DNA of 64,000 nt from Mangrovimonas cancribranchiae. GTDB lineage: Bacteria; Bacteroidota; Bacteroidia; Flavobacteriales; Flavobacteriaceae. Each line of letters opens with the position of its first letter. The first letter of the stretch is position 1. The notes beneath the pieces were generated by a model that did no database searches, was not told where the DNA came from, and saw only the letters and a list, made by a program, of their open reading frames with translations. The stretch is taken from the NCBI RefSeq assembly GCF_037126245.1, contig NZ_CP136925.1, positions 1,623,501 to 1,687,500 of the forward strand, given 5' to 3'. Positions 17,308 to 26,878 of the stretch are shown here, piece after piece. The translations under genes were made by a program, and so were the position numbers.

Positions 17308-18021
17308 TTAAGCTTCTTGATTTACGACTAATCTAAAACCTTCGCCGTGAATGTTTAAAATTTCAACATTCTCATCTTGCTTTAAATATTTACGCAACTT
17401 GGCTATATAAACATCCATACTTCTTGATGTAAAGTAATTATCGTCTCTCCAAATTTTTGTTAACGCAAGTTCTCGTGGCATTAAATCGTTTTCATGTAAT
17501 GCTAACAGGCGTAACAAATCATTTTCTTTAGGCGATAATTTGGTTTGCTCTCCGCCATCGTAAGTTAAAAACCTTAGTTTAGAATTTAAATGAAACTTAC
17601 CTATTTGAAATTCGAATTGCTTGCTATCTGCCACCGATTCTGTAGCTTTACGCTGCATAATGGCTTTAATTTTCATTAACAATACTTCGCTATCAAAAGG
17701 TTTATTTAAATAATCGTCTGCCCCTACTTTATAACCTTTTAAAACATCTTCTTTCATGGCTTTTGCCGTTAAGAAAATAATAGGTACATCGGTATTTTTT
17801 TCTCTAATTTCTTTAGCTAGCGTAAATCCATCTTTATAAGGCATCATAACATCTAAGATGCATAAATCGAAATCATCTTTTTTAAATTTTTCGAAACCTT
17901 CCATTCCATTTTTAGCATGGGTTACTTGATAATCGTTCATTAACAAGTAATCCTTTAAAATGGTTCCAAAATTTGGATCGTCTTCTACTAATAAAATTTT
18001 CTTTTGTTCTTGTTCATTCAT
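17308..18021 (-). CDS. rprY: response regulator, OmpR family (RprY-type)
   Basis: A 237-residue OmpR/PhoB-type regulator. The receiver has KILLVEDDPNFGT, the phospho-acceptor aspartate D57 in CILDVMMPYKDGF, and the switch residues near IIFLTAKA and DDYLNKPF. The C-terminal winged helix holds KLSPKENDLLRLLALHEN and SRSMDVYIAKLRKYLKQD. It is four bases after the sensor kinase gene. RprX/RprY is the Bacteroidota-specific pair known from Bacteroides, where it affects envelope-related resistance and stress; the assignment here rests on family likeness and gene order. Confidence 0.93.
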   Translation of the reverse strand: MNEQEQKKILLVEDDPNFGTILKDYLLMNDYQVTHAKNGMEGFEKFKKDDFDLCILDVMMPYKDGFTLAKEIREKNTDVPIIFLTAKAMKEDVLKGYKVGADDYLNKPFDSEVLLMKIKAIMQRKATESVADSKQFEFQIGKFHLNSKLRFLTYDGGEQTKLSPKENDLLRLLALHENDLMPRELALTKIWRDDNYFTSRSMDVYIAKLRKYLKQDENVEILNIHGEGFRLVVNQEA

Positions 18022-18025
18022 AGCT

Positions 18026-19573
18026 TTACGATATTAATGGAAGTTTTATAATAAAGGTACTTCCTTTGTCTTTTTCACTTTCTACTGATATATGACCTTG
18101 ATGGTCATCTACTATTCGTTTTACATAGGCTAATCCTAACCCATGTCCTTTTACATTATGTATATTTCCTGTATGTTCTCTATAAAATTTTTCGAACACA
18201 CGTTTTTGGGCGGCTTTGCTCATGCCGCTACCTTGATCTTTTATCCTTAAAATAATGTTTGTTCCTACGTTTTCGGTATACACATCTATTTTTGGGGCTT
18301 CTGGCGAATATTTTATGGCATTATCTAAAATATTCACAATAACATTAGTAAAATGGGTTTCGTTTGCTAAAACAGACGATTTATCGGCATTTAAATGGGT
18401 TTTAATAAACCCTTGTCTATCTTCTACTATTAACTCTACATGCGTTATAGCATCTTCTATTAAGTCGTGTAATTTTACACGTTCCTTACTAATGTTAAGT
18501 TCGTTTTTTTCTAGTTTAGATATCCTTAATACATTTTCAACATGTGCATGCATACGTTTATTTTCATCTTTAATCATGTTTAAATAACGCATGACTTTGT
18601 CTTTATCATCTATAATTTTAGGATTTTTTATGGCATCTAACGCTAAATTTATGGTTGCTATTGGCGTTTTAAATTCGTGCGTCATATTATTAATGAAATC
18701 CGATTTTATTTCGGAAATCTTTCGTTGCTTTAATAATTGCATTAAGGCACTTGTGTAAGCAATAACTATAATTGAGGTAAAGATTATAGATAACAACGTC
18801 ATTTTTATTATTGATGAATGTAAAAACTTATTCCTATTAGGGAAGTTTACTAATAATTGATAGTTGTTTAAATCGTTTTCATTTTTAAAAATAGGTACGC
18901 CAAAGGTTGATGCTTTTTGAAGCTCGAAATCGTTTGTTTGTACTTTTGTTGCTAAATTATTACTGTATATAGCAAATTCGTAATCTAATTTCACCCCATC
19001 TTCGGCTAATTTCTTTTTAAGAAACCTGTTTATTTCTGCTTTTGATACGCGTTTATGAATGGGTACTCTGTAGGATAAATCTTTGTAAGCATCGTCGTAA
19101 AACACTTCTTTACTACGTGTTAGATTTCCTATATCTAGCATCATGGCATCAATATTATTGCCTCTTATTATATTGGTTTTTCGCTCACTTAATACTTTTA
19201 TAATATTAATACTATCTAAACCTATGTCAAAGATCGATGATGAGAGTTTATAGTTTTCTTCTAAAACACTATTTCTATAAATTAGTACGTCGTCTGAGCC
19301 CGGGTCATCGGTTTTAAAATATAATTCTCTGTAGCCTGTGGTATCAACCACAACACCATCTGAGAACATTTTTTCGAATTTCACCATGTGCTCTCTAAAC
19401 TCGCGATCCTCTATGGCTTTCGAGGTATAAGTAAGCGCTTTTTTTACATTAAATGTAAACTGCTCTTCCTCGTTTTTTATAGAGTTATTAATATAATAGG
19501 CTTGTACAAATATGATGCCTATTAACGATAAACTCATTAATAACACGAGTATGATGAATAACTTTCTGCTCAT
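18026..19573 (-). CDS. rprX: sensor histidine kinase (RprX-type)
   Basis: A 515-residue membrane kinase. One span lies at residues 5-27 and the second at about 255-275, enclosing a 230-residue periplasmic sensor region without a recognised fold. The HisKA block has its phospho-accepting histidine in NNMTHEFKTPIATINLAL. The ATP lid is complete: ILDNAIKYSPEAP (N box), LRIKDQGSGMSK (G1) and GHGLGLAYVKRIV (G2). It is encoded immediately ahead of its response regulator. A TAnnTTTG box lies only four bases before the ATG, suggesting a leaderless mRNA. Confidence 0.95.
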   Translation of the reverse strand: MSRKLFIILVLLMSLSLIGIIFVQAYYINNSIKNEEEQFTFNVKKALTYTSKAIEDREFREHMVKFEKMFSDGVVVDTTGYRELYFKTDDPGSDDVLIYRNSVLEENYKLSSSIFDIGLDSINIIKVLSERKTNIIRGNNIDAMMLDIGNLTRSKEVFYDDAYKDLSYRVPIHKRVSKAEINRFLKKKLAEDGVKLDYEFAIYSNNLATKVQTNDFELQKASTFGVPIFKNENDLNNYQLLVNFPNRNKFLHSSIIKMTLLSIIFTSIIVIAYTSALMQLLKQRKISEIKSDFINNMTHEFKTPIATINLALDAIKNPKIIDDKDKVMRYLNMIKDENKRMHAHVENVLRISKLEKNELNISKERVKLHDLIEDAITHVELIVEDRQGFIKTHLNADKSSVLANETHFTNVIVNILDNAIKYSPEAPKIDVYTENVGTNIILRIKDQGSGMSKAAQKRVFEKFYREHTGNIHNVKGHGLGLAYVKRIVDDHQGHISVESEKDKGSTFIIKLPLIS

Positions 19574-19577
19574 CAGT

Positions 19578-19585
19578 CAAAATTA
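19578..19585 (-). promoter_or_regulatory. -7 promoter box of rprX
   Basis: Reading on the minus strand TAATTTTG, an exact TAnnTTTG match, four bases before the rprX ATG. Transcription would begin at or near the start codon. Confidence 0.45.
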
Positions 19586-19650
19586 AGATTTTAACATTTA
19601 GTCTCTGTAGCATTTAACCTTACATTAACAAAAATGTTAAATTTTGTGGA

Positions 19651-20241
19651 TTACCCTATTAAGTTAAGAATTTTAGAGTGGGTTTCGTGGACTTGTTCTC
19701 GTGTTTTTTCAAATGCTTTATTAACAATTACAAAATTGGAAAGCTTTATTTTTTTTTCGTCGCTCCATTGGTTCTCTACAATAGATTGCACTTTTTCTTT
19801 GGTGGTATTATCTCGTTTTAACACTCTTTCTACACGCATTGACAGTGGTGCGGTTACTGTTATAACATAATCGCATTGTTTATAGCTTCCAGACTCGAAT
19901 AAAATAGCAGCTTCTTTTAAAACGTATGGCGCTTGTTGCTTGTCTACCCAATTTTTAAAATGTTGAGCAACTCTAGGGTGCACAATCGCATTCATTTTTT
20001 TTAGCTTAGATTTATCATTAAATATTTCTTGTGATAAATATGCTTTATTTAGTTGACCTTCTTTGTACGCCTTTTCTCCAAATAACGCTATTAACTCTTG
20101 TTTAATAATTTTGGAATCATTCATTAAACGCTTAGCCTCGTCATCTGCAATATAAACTGGTATACCGTACTTTTCTTGAAAAATTTTAGCTACGGTTGTT
20201 TTTCCGCTTCCTATGCCTCCTGTTATTCCTACTATAATCAT
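19651..20241 (-). CDS. coaE: dephospho-CoA kinase
   Basis: A 196-residue enzyme of the last step of coenzyme A synthesis. VGITGGIGSGKTTVAKIF is the P-loop, IADDEAKRLM the conserved substrate block, then IVHPRVAQHF, and APYVLKEAAILFESGSYKQCD over the CoA-domain boundary. The gene order GT2-ybbR-coaE is tight, with four-base ATGA overlaps at both junctions. rprX follows 77 bases after the coaE stop and has its own promoter box. Confidence 0.95.
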   Translation of the reverse strand: MIIVGITGGIGSGKTTVAKIFQEKYGIPVYIADDEAKRLMNDSKIIKQELIALFGEKAYKEGQLNKAYLSQEIFNDKSKLKKMNAIVHPRVAQHFKNWVDKQQAPYVLKEAAILFESGSYKQCDYVITVTAPLSMRVERVLKRDNTTKEKVQSIVENQWSDEKKIKLSNFVIVNKAFEKTREQVHETHSKILNLIG

Positions 20242-21206
20242 TGTACTATAATAAAATCTATTTGTGCTTGATCTACCTTAACGTGTCTTACTTGTTTTGG
20301 TTTTCTGGTAACTTTGGGGGTTAATATGGTTTGGTTTTCATTAATTTGATTATAGTCGCAAACCACCAAAAAGTCTTTCGGTTTTATATCTTTAAAATGT
20401 GTTAAGCTCGTGTAATAAGATATATTCACTTTTTTTGGGAAGTATTTAAGTGTGATGTTTTCTGGAACATTAATAATACTTACGGGTACTTTTAAATGCC
20501 CTTCGGTAAACTTATCTACTTCTATATTAATATTTATCGTATTGTTCGAAAAAATTAAGTTTTCATTAGCGTTTTTAGGTAGCTTAAGCTTTACTTTTTT
20601 TTGTTGGGTATTTTTAACATCTAATAAAGTTACTGAATCTGTTTCGATGGCGTGTATTTTATCTACTAAAACTTGTGGACCAATAACTTTAATTGAATCT
20701 GGATCTAGAACAATAGGTTTAAATAAATCGTATCCAGGACTAAAACTAATATTTGAATTTAGTTTAACAGGAATCTTCTTTACTTCATTTTTATCAAAAC
20801 GAAATTTTAAAGTGTCTGGTGTTACATTTAACAGCTCTATATCTTTATCAAATTGTTGATTTAATTTTGAAAAAAAAGTTGATTTACTCCAAATATATAA
20901 ACTATCGGTTTGGGTTATGTCGTTTTTAAAATCTACAGTTACTTTTGGTCTTGACAAATAATATTGTAATAAATTAAAGCCATTAGTTTTTAATGTTATT
21001 TCCAGAGCATGTGAACTATCGTTAACAATTACATAGGCTTCCGGAACCTCTTTTTTAGTAATATTAAACGTTATTGTTTTGGTATAGGTATTAGACAACT
21101 TTAAAAGTAAAAGCGTAATAAAAGACAAGACTACAAACAGTAAAAACACATTAATGCGTTTACTCTTTATAGCAGAGATTAACTTTGTTCGTATTATTCT
21201 TATCAT
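20238..21206 (-). CDS. YbbR-like domain membrane protein
   Basis: A 322-residue protein with one N-terminal span (residues 20-38) and an extracytoplasmic part made of YbbR-type beta repeats: KVTVDFKND, VNVTPDTLKFRFDKNE and SPGYDLFKPIVLDPDSIKVIGP, where the last is the YbbR consensus. In Firmicutes YbbR (CdaR) regulates the diadenylate cyclase CdaA encoded beside it, but no cyclase gene is adjacent here. A role at the envelope is inferred only. ATGA overlaps link it to coaE and to the upstream glycosyltransferase. Confidence 0.85.
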   Translation of the reverse strand: MIRIIRTKLISAIKSKRINVFLLFVVLSFITLLLLKLSNTYTKTITFNITKKEVPEAYVIVNDSSHALEITLKTNGFNLLQYYLSRPKVTVDFKNDITQTDSLYIWSKSTFFSKLNQQFDKDIELLNVTPDTLKFRFDKNEVKKIPVKLNSNISFSPGYDLFKPIVLDPDSIKVIGPQVLVDKIHAIETDSVTLLDVKNTQQKKVKLKLPKNANENLIFSNNTININIEVDKFTEGHLKVPVSIINVPENITLKYFPKKVNISYYTSLTHFKDIKPKDFLVVCDYNQINENQTILTPKVTRKPKQVRHVKVDQAQIDFIIVQ

Positions 21207-22210
21207 ACCTTAAAAAACAAATTAGGAAATATACGTTCTGGCGATTTAGAAAGTATGCCTACTAACCAAGTGGATTTTAAAAATCCTATCCCGTATCCGA
21301 AAAATTGAATACATATCGCAAACATAACTAAAATGGCTACCCCAATATGCTTTGTTTTAGCCAAAGCAAGCACAAAAGCGAGTGCAAAATAAAAACCATA
21401 CGCACTTAACGGAATATAACATTCAAAAAAAGTTAATATTATAGCTAACACCAGTCCTAGCATAAAACATGTAGGCAACCAATAGGTTAATTTGCTTGTT
21501 TCAGGATAACGCTTATTTAATATTGGTCTAACAAGGCCAAACTTATTGACTTGCTTATAAAACTTACGCCACGATATACGGCGTTTATGGTATACAAATG
21601 CTTCTGGGATTAATTTAGTATCAAAACCTAAACGCCAAAGTCTTATTGTTAAATCGGGATCTTCGCCAGGATGGATGTTTCCAAACCCTTTGGTTTTCAA
21701 AAACGCTTCTTTTGAGAGCCCCATATTAAAACTCCTAGGCTGAAATTTATTTACACTTCGTTTACTTCCTCTTATTCCTCCTGTAGTTATAAATGATGTC
21801 ATTGAAAAATCTATCGCTTTTTGAAGCTTAGAAAACGACTTATGTGCGGCATCTGGCCCACCAAAACAATGTACAAAATGGGTTTTTAAACTCTTATCTA
21901 CAGCGTTTAAATAGTGATTAGGTAAAATACAATCAGAATCTAAAATAATAAAATAATTCCCTTTAGCTTTTAACATACCATAATTTCTAGAATCGCCAGG
22001 ACCACTATTTGTCTTGTAATAGTAGGAGATATCTAAATGATTTTCATAAAGCTTAATAACAGAATCACTCTTATTATCAGAACCGTCTTCTACAATAACA
22101 ATTTCGAAAGGAATTTCAGTTTTAAAAGCGGTAAAACTCTCCAAAAGTTCTTTAATTTCCTCTGGCCTATTATAAACTGGTATAATAAAAGAATATGTGA
22201 TTTCTGACAT
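21203..22210 (-). CDS. glycosyltransferase family 2, membrane-associated
   Basis: A 335-residue GT2 enzyme. The GT-A domain has SFIIPVYNRPEEIKELLES, IVIVEDGS, the metal-binding DSD in FIILDSDCILP, and GFGNIHPGEDPDLTIRLWRLG as the acceptor-side block (ED in the usual place). Two or three hydrophobic segments follow between about residues 230 and 310, anchoring the enzyme in the membrane. Donor and acceptor sugars are unknown; lipid-linked glycan or surface polysaccharide synthesis is plausible. It heads the ybbR-coaE operon. Confidence 0.9.
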   Translation of the reverse strand: MSEITYSFIIPVYNRPEEIKELLESFTAFKTEIPFEIVIVEDGSDNKSDSVIKLYENHLDISYYYKTNSGPGDSRNYGMLKAKGNYFIILDSDCILPNHYLNAVDKSLKTHFVHCFGGPDAAHKSFSKLQKAIDFSMTSFITTGGIRGSKRSVNKFQPRSFNMGLSKEAFLKTKGFGNIHPGEDPDLTIRLWRLGFDTKLIPEAFVYHKRRISWRKFYKQVNKFGLVRPILNKRYPETSKLTYWLPTCFMLGLVLAIILTFFECYIPLSAYGFYFALAFVLALAKTKHIGVAILVMFAICIQFFGYGIGFLKSTWLVGILSKSPERIFPNLFFKV

Positions 22211-22215
22211 AAAAA

Positions 22216-22223
22216 CAAAGGTA
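22216..22223 (-). promoter_or_regulatory. -7 promoter box of the GT2-ybbR-coaE operon
   Basis: On the minus strand TACCTTTG, an exact TAnnTTTG match, five bases before the GT2 ATG, again with almost no leader. Confidence 0.45.
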
Positions 22224-22264
22224 ATTAAAGTAATAGTAATTTCTTCTACTAAACACTAATAAGC

Positions 22265-22294
22265 ATAAAAAAGCCACTCAGTACTGAGTGGCTT
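22265..22294 (-). terminator. terminator of the first T9SS gene, perfect palindrome
   Basis: A 24-bp perfect palindrome (22271-22294, half-site AAGCCACTCAGT) followed on the minus strand by a T-run, 25 bases beyond the stop. An identical palindrome ends the paralogous gene at 24274-24297. Confidence 0.85.
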
Positions 22295-22318
22295 TATAAA
22301 ACTTATAGTTTCTTAAAA

Positions 22319-24085
22319 TTATTTCTTAATAATTCTAATAGTTTCTGTTGTTCCGTTTACAGTTACCTTTACAAAGTAAGCACCAGCTTGTAGTTCGCTC
22401 ATGTTTACATCGTTTGTTACTGTATTAGGCGCTGTTCTAATTACTTCCTGTCCTAACATATTATACACAGATACGTTGCTTATATTGCTTTGTGCTTTTA
22501 AGCTTAACATATTGTTTACTGGGTTAGGGTAATAGGTAAATAATGTACTTAACCCAAAGTCTTCTATAGACATTGTAGGGTCTGATAACGTTACATCAAA
22601 TGTACCTTCTTCCGAGCCATTGTTCCATAGTTGTAAATAGTATGTTTCTCCAGCAGTTAAACCTGTTAGAGATAAAGACACTTCATCTGCAGAACTACAA
22701 TCTTCCTCTCCTAAAGTACCACAAGCACCATTATACACTGCTACATGAGCTGCTGTTGCAGTTCCTAAAGTAGTTGCAATATCAACCTCTCCACTTGCTG
22801 GAGCTTCAAAAGTATACCAAATATCTGCAATACTACTAAAAGAATCGCAAGAGGTTTGTTCTGGATTAACAGAAGCACAAGTATTATCTACGGTATTAGC
22901 ATTACCATCTACAGCCATTGCTATGGCACTAGCACAATCTTGATTGGCTTGAGCTGGTGTACAAGACGCTTCGCAAGTAATTGTCATATCGAAAATCCCT
23001 GTACTAGTTGAATTCCAACCTTCAACTGCTATATAGTATGTTTGTGTACCATCGGCAGTAAAAGAACCATAAGATCTTGTTCCGCTTGTACATTCTACAT
23101 TGTTATCATCATTACCTCCTACTAATGTTAAATTTCCTGATGTCCCTGTGTATACTAAAAATGAGGTGTCATAATCTGAAGGACATAAATTGATTGTCAC
23201 GTCAGCAGCACCTTCTACACTACTATCGTAACTAAACCATACATTTGGAGCATCCATATCGGCACCAAAACCATCTGGTGCGTCATCTTCATCTAAGGTT
23301 GCAAGGTCGGTGCTTCCTGTATAATTACCACCACAAGTTACGGCTTGTGCATTAGCAAAATCATCGTTTGCTGGTGGTGGTGGTGTCGCCTCTGTTGTAA
23401 AGCTCCAAACATCGCATCCTGTTGCTTCTGTTGATACATTTACAGGAATAGCTGCCCAATAAATCGTTGTTTCATAAACATTAATAGTAACATCCATAGA
23501 AGTAGTTGTAACCGTTCCTATTAACCCAGGATTTGTCCCAAACTCATCATCATATTCATAAATATAATAAGCTGTTGGTGTTGGTCCTGTAGTAGGTGCC
23601 ATCCAAGATAAGGTTGTATTTCCTACAGTAACATCTGTAGCTCCTACAGCTGGGGTTGGAGTTGTTGCACAGTCAGGCTCTGCACCTGGTGCGCCATCAT
23701 TATTGGTAACTGAGGTCACGTGGCAACTAAAATCAGTCCCACAAGCAGCATCAGCAGCCCAATGCGCCTCAACATCTGTTGCAGTTGCTGTCCATGTTAA
23801 TGGTGAAGCACCATTAGCTAATACTGTAGCACCATCTGCTCCATCTATAATCGTAACATAACCACCATCAGCATCAAAAACGTATTCATCACCAATATTT
23901 AAGTTTTGTACAACTGAATACTCTCCAAAATAGTTACAACCACTTATTTCCTCTGCTGAACCATCATTGGTTAATATTACTGGATCAGCTGGATATTGAT
24001 TACCATCAAAATCGCATTGTGCCATACTCTGCCACGAAAAAGCAACACAACATAACACTAAAAAGCAAAACGTAATTTTTCTCAT
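22319..24085 (-). CDS. T9SS-exported multidomain surface protein, paralogue A
   Basis: A 588-residue protein with a signal peptide (hydrophobic residues 4-20, ending SMAQ) and a C-terminal type A T9SS sorting domain (YYPNPVNNMLSLKAQSN to the final IRIIKK) that directs passage through the outer membrane and attachment. Between them: a Cys-containing N-terminal region, a fibronectin-III-like stretch (PAVGATDVTVGNTTLSW, residues about 145-230), then two PPC/pre-peptidase-like beta domains (ANDDFANAQAVTCGG and NQDCASAIAMAV). No enzyme motif is visible; an adhesin or ligand-binding role is inferred. The last 350 residues are nearly the same as in paralogue B. Confidence 0.85.
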   Translation of the reverse strand: MRKITFCFLVLCCVAFSWQSMAQCDFDGNQYPADPVILTNDGSAEEISGCNYFGEYSVVQNLNIGDEYVFDADGGYVTIIDGADGATVLANGASPLTWTATATDVEAHWAADAACGTDFSCHVTSVTNNDGAPGAEPDCATTPTPAVGATDVTVGNTTLSWMAPTTGPTPTAYYIYEYDDEFGTNPGLIGTVTTTSMDVTINVYETTIYWAAIPVNVSTEATGCDVWSFTTEATPPPPANDDFANAQAVTCGGNYTGSTDLATLDEDDAPDGFGADMDAPNVWFSYDSSVEGAADVTINLCPSDYDTSFLVYTGTSGNLTLVGGNDDNNVECTSGTRSYGSFTADGTQTYYIAVEGWNSTSTGIFDMTITCEASCTPAQANQDCASAIAMAVDGNANTVDNTCASVNPEQTSCDSFSSIADIWYTFEAPASGEVDIATTLGTATAAHVAVYNGACGTLGEEDCSSADEVSLSLTGLTAGETYYLQLWNNGSEEGTFDVTLSDPTMSIEDFGLSTLFTYYPNPVNNMLSLKAQSNISNVSVYNMLGQEVIRTAPNTVTNDVNMSELQAGAYFVKVTVNGTTETIRIIKK

Positions 24086-24267
24086 AATTAATTGGTTTTA
24101 AGGTTAAAGAATTGATTAATTGATTTTAATTTAACAACAAAAAAAAAGCTATTAATTGTTTTTTAATAAAAATCGATAAGATACGTTTTTTTTCGACTAA
24201 AAACACAAATAACTAGTAAACAGAATATTACACACCTCTAACTGACTAGTCACTATACAGCATAATA

Positions 24268-24297
24268 TAAAAAAAGCCACTCAGTACTGAGTGGCTT
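24268..24297 (-). terminator. terminator of the second T9SS gene, identical palindrome
   Basis: The same 24-bp palindrome as at 22271-22294, here 24274-24297, with A-run on the plus strand giving a T-run in the minus-strand RNA. The following 3' sequence into the gene is also the same. The remaining intergenic DNA up to the paralogue A start (24086-24267) is AT-rich and shows no exact -7 box. Confidence 0.85.
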
Positions 24298-24321
24298 TAT
24301 AAAACTTATAGTTTCTTAAAA

Positions 24322-26697
24322 TTATTTCTTAATAATTCTAATAGTTTCTGTTGCTCCGTTTACAGTTACCTTTACAAAGTAAGCACCAGCTTGTAATTCG
24401 CTCATGTTTACATCGTTTGATACTGTATTAGGTGCTGTTCTTATTACTTCTTGACCTAACATGTTATAAACAGATACGTTACTTATGTTGCTTTGTGCTT
24501 TTAAGCTTAACATATTGTTTACTGGGTTAGGGTAATATGTGAATAATGCGTCTGAGCTAAAGTTATCTACACTCATAGTAGGGTCTGATAACACTACATC
24601 AAATGTACCTTCTTCAGAGCCATTATTCCATAGTTGTAAATAGTATGTTTCTCCAGCAGTTAAGCCTGATAACGATACGCTAGCTTCAGCTGTACCATCA
24701 CTACAAGTTTCACCTACTAAAGCTCCACATGTACCACTATACACTGCTACATGAGCAGCTGTTGCTGTGCCTAATGTTGTTGTAATTTCAACTTCTTGAC
24801 TAGCAGGTACTTCAAAAGTATACCAAATATCTGCAATAGTTCCAAAAGTATCACAAGAGGTTTGTTCTGCATTTACAGAAGCACAAGTGTTATCTACGGT
24901 ATTTGTATTACCATCTACAGCCATTGCTATGGCACTAGCACAATCTTGATTGGCTTGAGCTGGTGTACAAGACGCTTCGCAAGTAACATCCATTGTATAA
25001 CTACCTGTACTTGTAGAACTATATCCATTTATAGTAATATAATATGTTTGGGTTCCATCGGCAGTAAAAGTTGCTTCAGATTGTAGCGAACAAAAATCAT
25101 CGTTTCCTGCTACAACTGTTAAATTGCCAGAGGTTCCTGTATAAATTAAAACAGCTGTATCGTATCCTGACCCACATAAGCTAACAGTAACATCGGCAGC
25201 ACCTTCAACACTACTATCATAACTATACCATACATTTGGTCCATCTAAATCTGCACCAAAACCATCTGGAGCATCATCTTCATCTAAGGTTGCTAATTGT
25301 GTACTTCCTGTGTAAGTACCACCACAAGTTACTGCTTCTGCATTGGCAAAATCATCGTTTGCTGGTGGGCAATCTGTTTGGGTGACTGCTGAACTAGTTA
25401 CTGTACAAGACCCATCATCGTTATCATCATCAATAGTAATTACAACATCTGTTCCATTAACATAAGGACCAAACTGTAAAGTTCCTACTGCAGATAAAGG
25501 CTGAGATGGGCTTCCTTGATCGTCTGAAACCGTTAAATCTGTAGCACTTCCCATATCTGTCACATCTACTTCTACATAAAAACCACCACTTGTGTCGCAA
25601 TCGCTAACCACATTAAAATCTGCTGTAACAGCCGTACAAGTATTTTCTGTAATATCTAATGTGTATGCCGTACTCTGAGGTGATGGGTAAGTAGAAATTA
25701 CAATATAATAAGTTGTTCCTGCAACTAAGCTAACCTCAGGAAGGCTTGGGTTTCCACCACTTTGAGTATCTGAATCAACACAAGTTACAAATGGACATTG
25801 TTCATATACAAATAAACCAACCCATGTACCTGTCCCAGATGTTGTCATATTTACTGACATATCTGTTGCTGGAGTAAAACTATACACTACATCATCTCCA
25901 TTAAGATAAGAGGATGAAGAACAAGCATCGTCTGCAGAACCATAGTCATCACCGTAATTAGAAGTATCATCTGTTGTTGAGTAAGGAAGTGATCCAACAA
26001 CAATTGAGTTTTCACACACTTCACCAGGAAGAGCACAGCCCGTTTCAAAATCTCCTAAAGGAAAATCGCAAGCTGAATCAGAGTGTTGTACGGTTAAGGT
26101 TACAGTATCTCCAATAGTATACGGCCCAGCTGTTACTGTTCCTGCAATAATTGGAAATGTATTAGTTCCATCTGAAACAAAAGTTCCATCTCCAACTGTA
26201 GAAACTACAACATCTACTGAAAATTCACTGTTTCCACAATCGTCAGCCACTGTAGAGCTATCTACAACAACTGGGGTACATGTTGGCGTTTCATAAGTAA
26301 CCTCTACATCTATAGTAATGGTTACATCATCACTCCAAGCATCGTCATCATGAGATGTAATCGTCAATGAGGTAAAACCTGTAATATCTGTGTTATTAAT
26401 TTCAGCAGCACAAACTGGAATAGCAGCTCCTCCATCAATAGATAGATCAAAGCCATACCAATCTGATGCATCAGTAGAACAATCAGCTGTCAAACTATCC
26501 GCTGCATCGACAAGCTGTAAGCTTTGAATTGTCTGTGAGTTATTACAAGTTAAATCAGCAGCATTAATTGTCAGAACTGTAGGACCATCATCTGTACCAG
26601 AAGCCGAAAATGTCTGCGTACATGTGGATTGCGCCATTCCCTGCCACGAAAAGGCTAGAGCAAAAAGCGCAAATAAATAAAATGTAATTTTTTTCAT
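24322..26697 (-). CDS. T9SS-exported multidomain surface protein, paralogue B
   Basis: A 791-residue secreted protein: signal peptide ending WQGMAQ, a unique N-terminal half with several Cys-rich beta modules (residues about 25-440; SYLNGDDVVYSFTPATD marks one PPC-like module), then the two PPC-like domains shared with paralogue A, and the type A sorting tail ending ETIRIIKK. Acidic, Ser/Thr/Asp-rich composition is typical of exported Bacteroidota surface proteins. No catalytic motif was recognised. It is upstream of paralogue A in transcription order with its own terminator, so the two are separate transcripts. Confidence 0.85.
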   Translation of the reverse strand: MKKITFYLFALFALAFSWQGMAQSTCTQTFSASGTDDGPTVLTINAADLTCNNSQTIQSLQLVDAADSLTADCSTDASDWYGFDLSIDGGAAIPVCAAEINNTDITGFTSLTITSHDDDAWSDDVTITIDVEVTYETPTCTPVVVDSSTVADDCGNSEFSVDVVVSTVGDGTFVSDGTNTFPIIAGTVTAGPYTIGDTVTLTVQHSDSACDFPLGDFETGCALPGEVCENSIVVGSLPYSTTDDTSNYGDDYGSADDACSSSSYLNGDDVVYSFTPATDMSVNMTTSGTGTWVGLFVYEQCPFVTCVDSDTQSGGNPSLPEVSLVAGTTYYIVISTYPSPQSTAYTLDITENTCTAVTADFNVVSDCDTSGGFYVEVDVTDMGSATDLTVSDDQGSPSQPLSAVGTLQFGPYVNGTDVVITIDDDNDDGSCTVTSSAVTQTDCPPANDDFANAEAVTCGGTYTGSTQLATLDEDDAPDGFGADLDGPNVWYSYDSSVEGAADVTVSLCGSGYDTAVLIYTGTSGNLTVVAGNDDFCSLQSEATFTADGTQTYYITINGYSSTSTGSYTMDVTCEASCTPAQANQDCASAIAMAVDGNTNTVDNTCASVNAEQTSCDTFGTIADIWYTFEVPASQEVEITTTLGTATAAHVAVYSGTCGALVGETCSDGTAEASVSLSGLTAGETYYLQLWNNGSEEGTFDVVLSDPTMSVDNFSSDALFTYYPNPVNNMLSLKAQSNISNVSVYNMLGQEVIRTAPNTVSNDVNMSELQAGAYFVKVTVNGATETIRIIKK

Positions 26698-26827
26698 TTA
26701 GTTTTAGTTTTATCAGTTAATAATTAATTAATAGAGTGTTAAATTATTGATAATTTTAGATAAATTAACAAATACAAACGTCTTATCGATAAAATACATA
26801 TTTAATCGGTGAAAATACGGTAATAAA

Positions 26828-26854
26828 AAAAGGGAAACGTGACGTTTCCCTTTT
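26828..26854 (-). terminator. intrinsic terminator of fabI
   Basis: AAAAGGGAAACG and CGTTTCCCTTTT make a perfect 12-bp stem with a 3-base loop, placed 25 bases beyond the fabI stop on the minus strand and followed by T-rich sequence. Confidence 0.85.
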
Positions 26855-26878
26855 AATTTTTATGTAAAAAATATTTAA

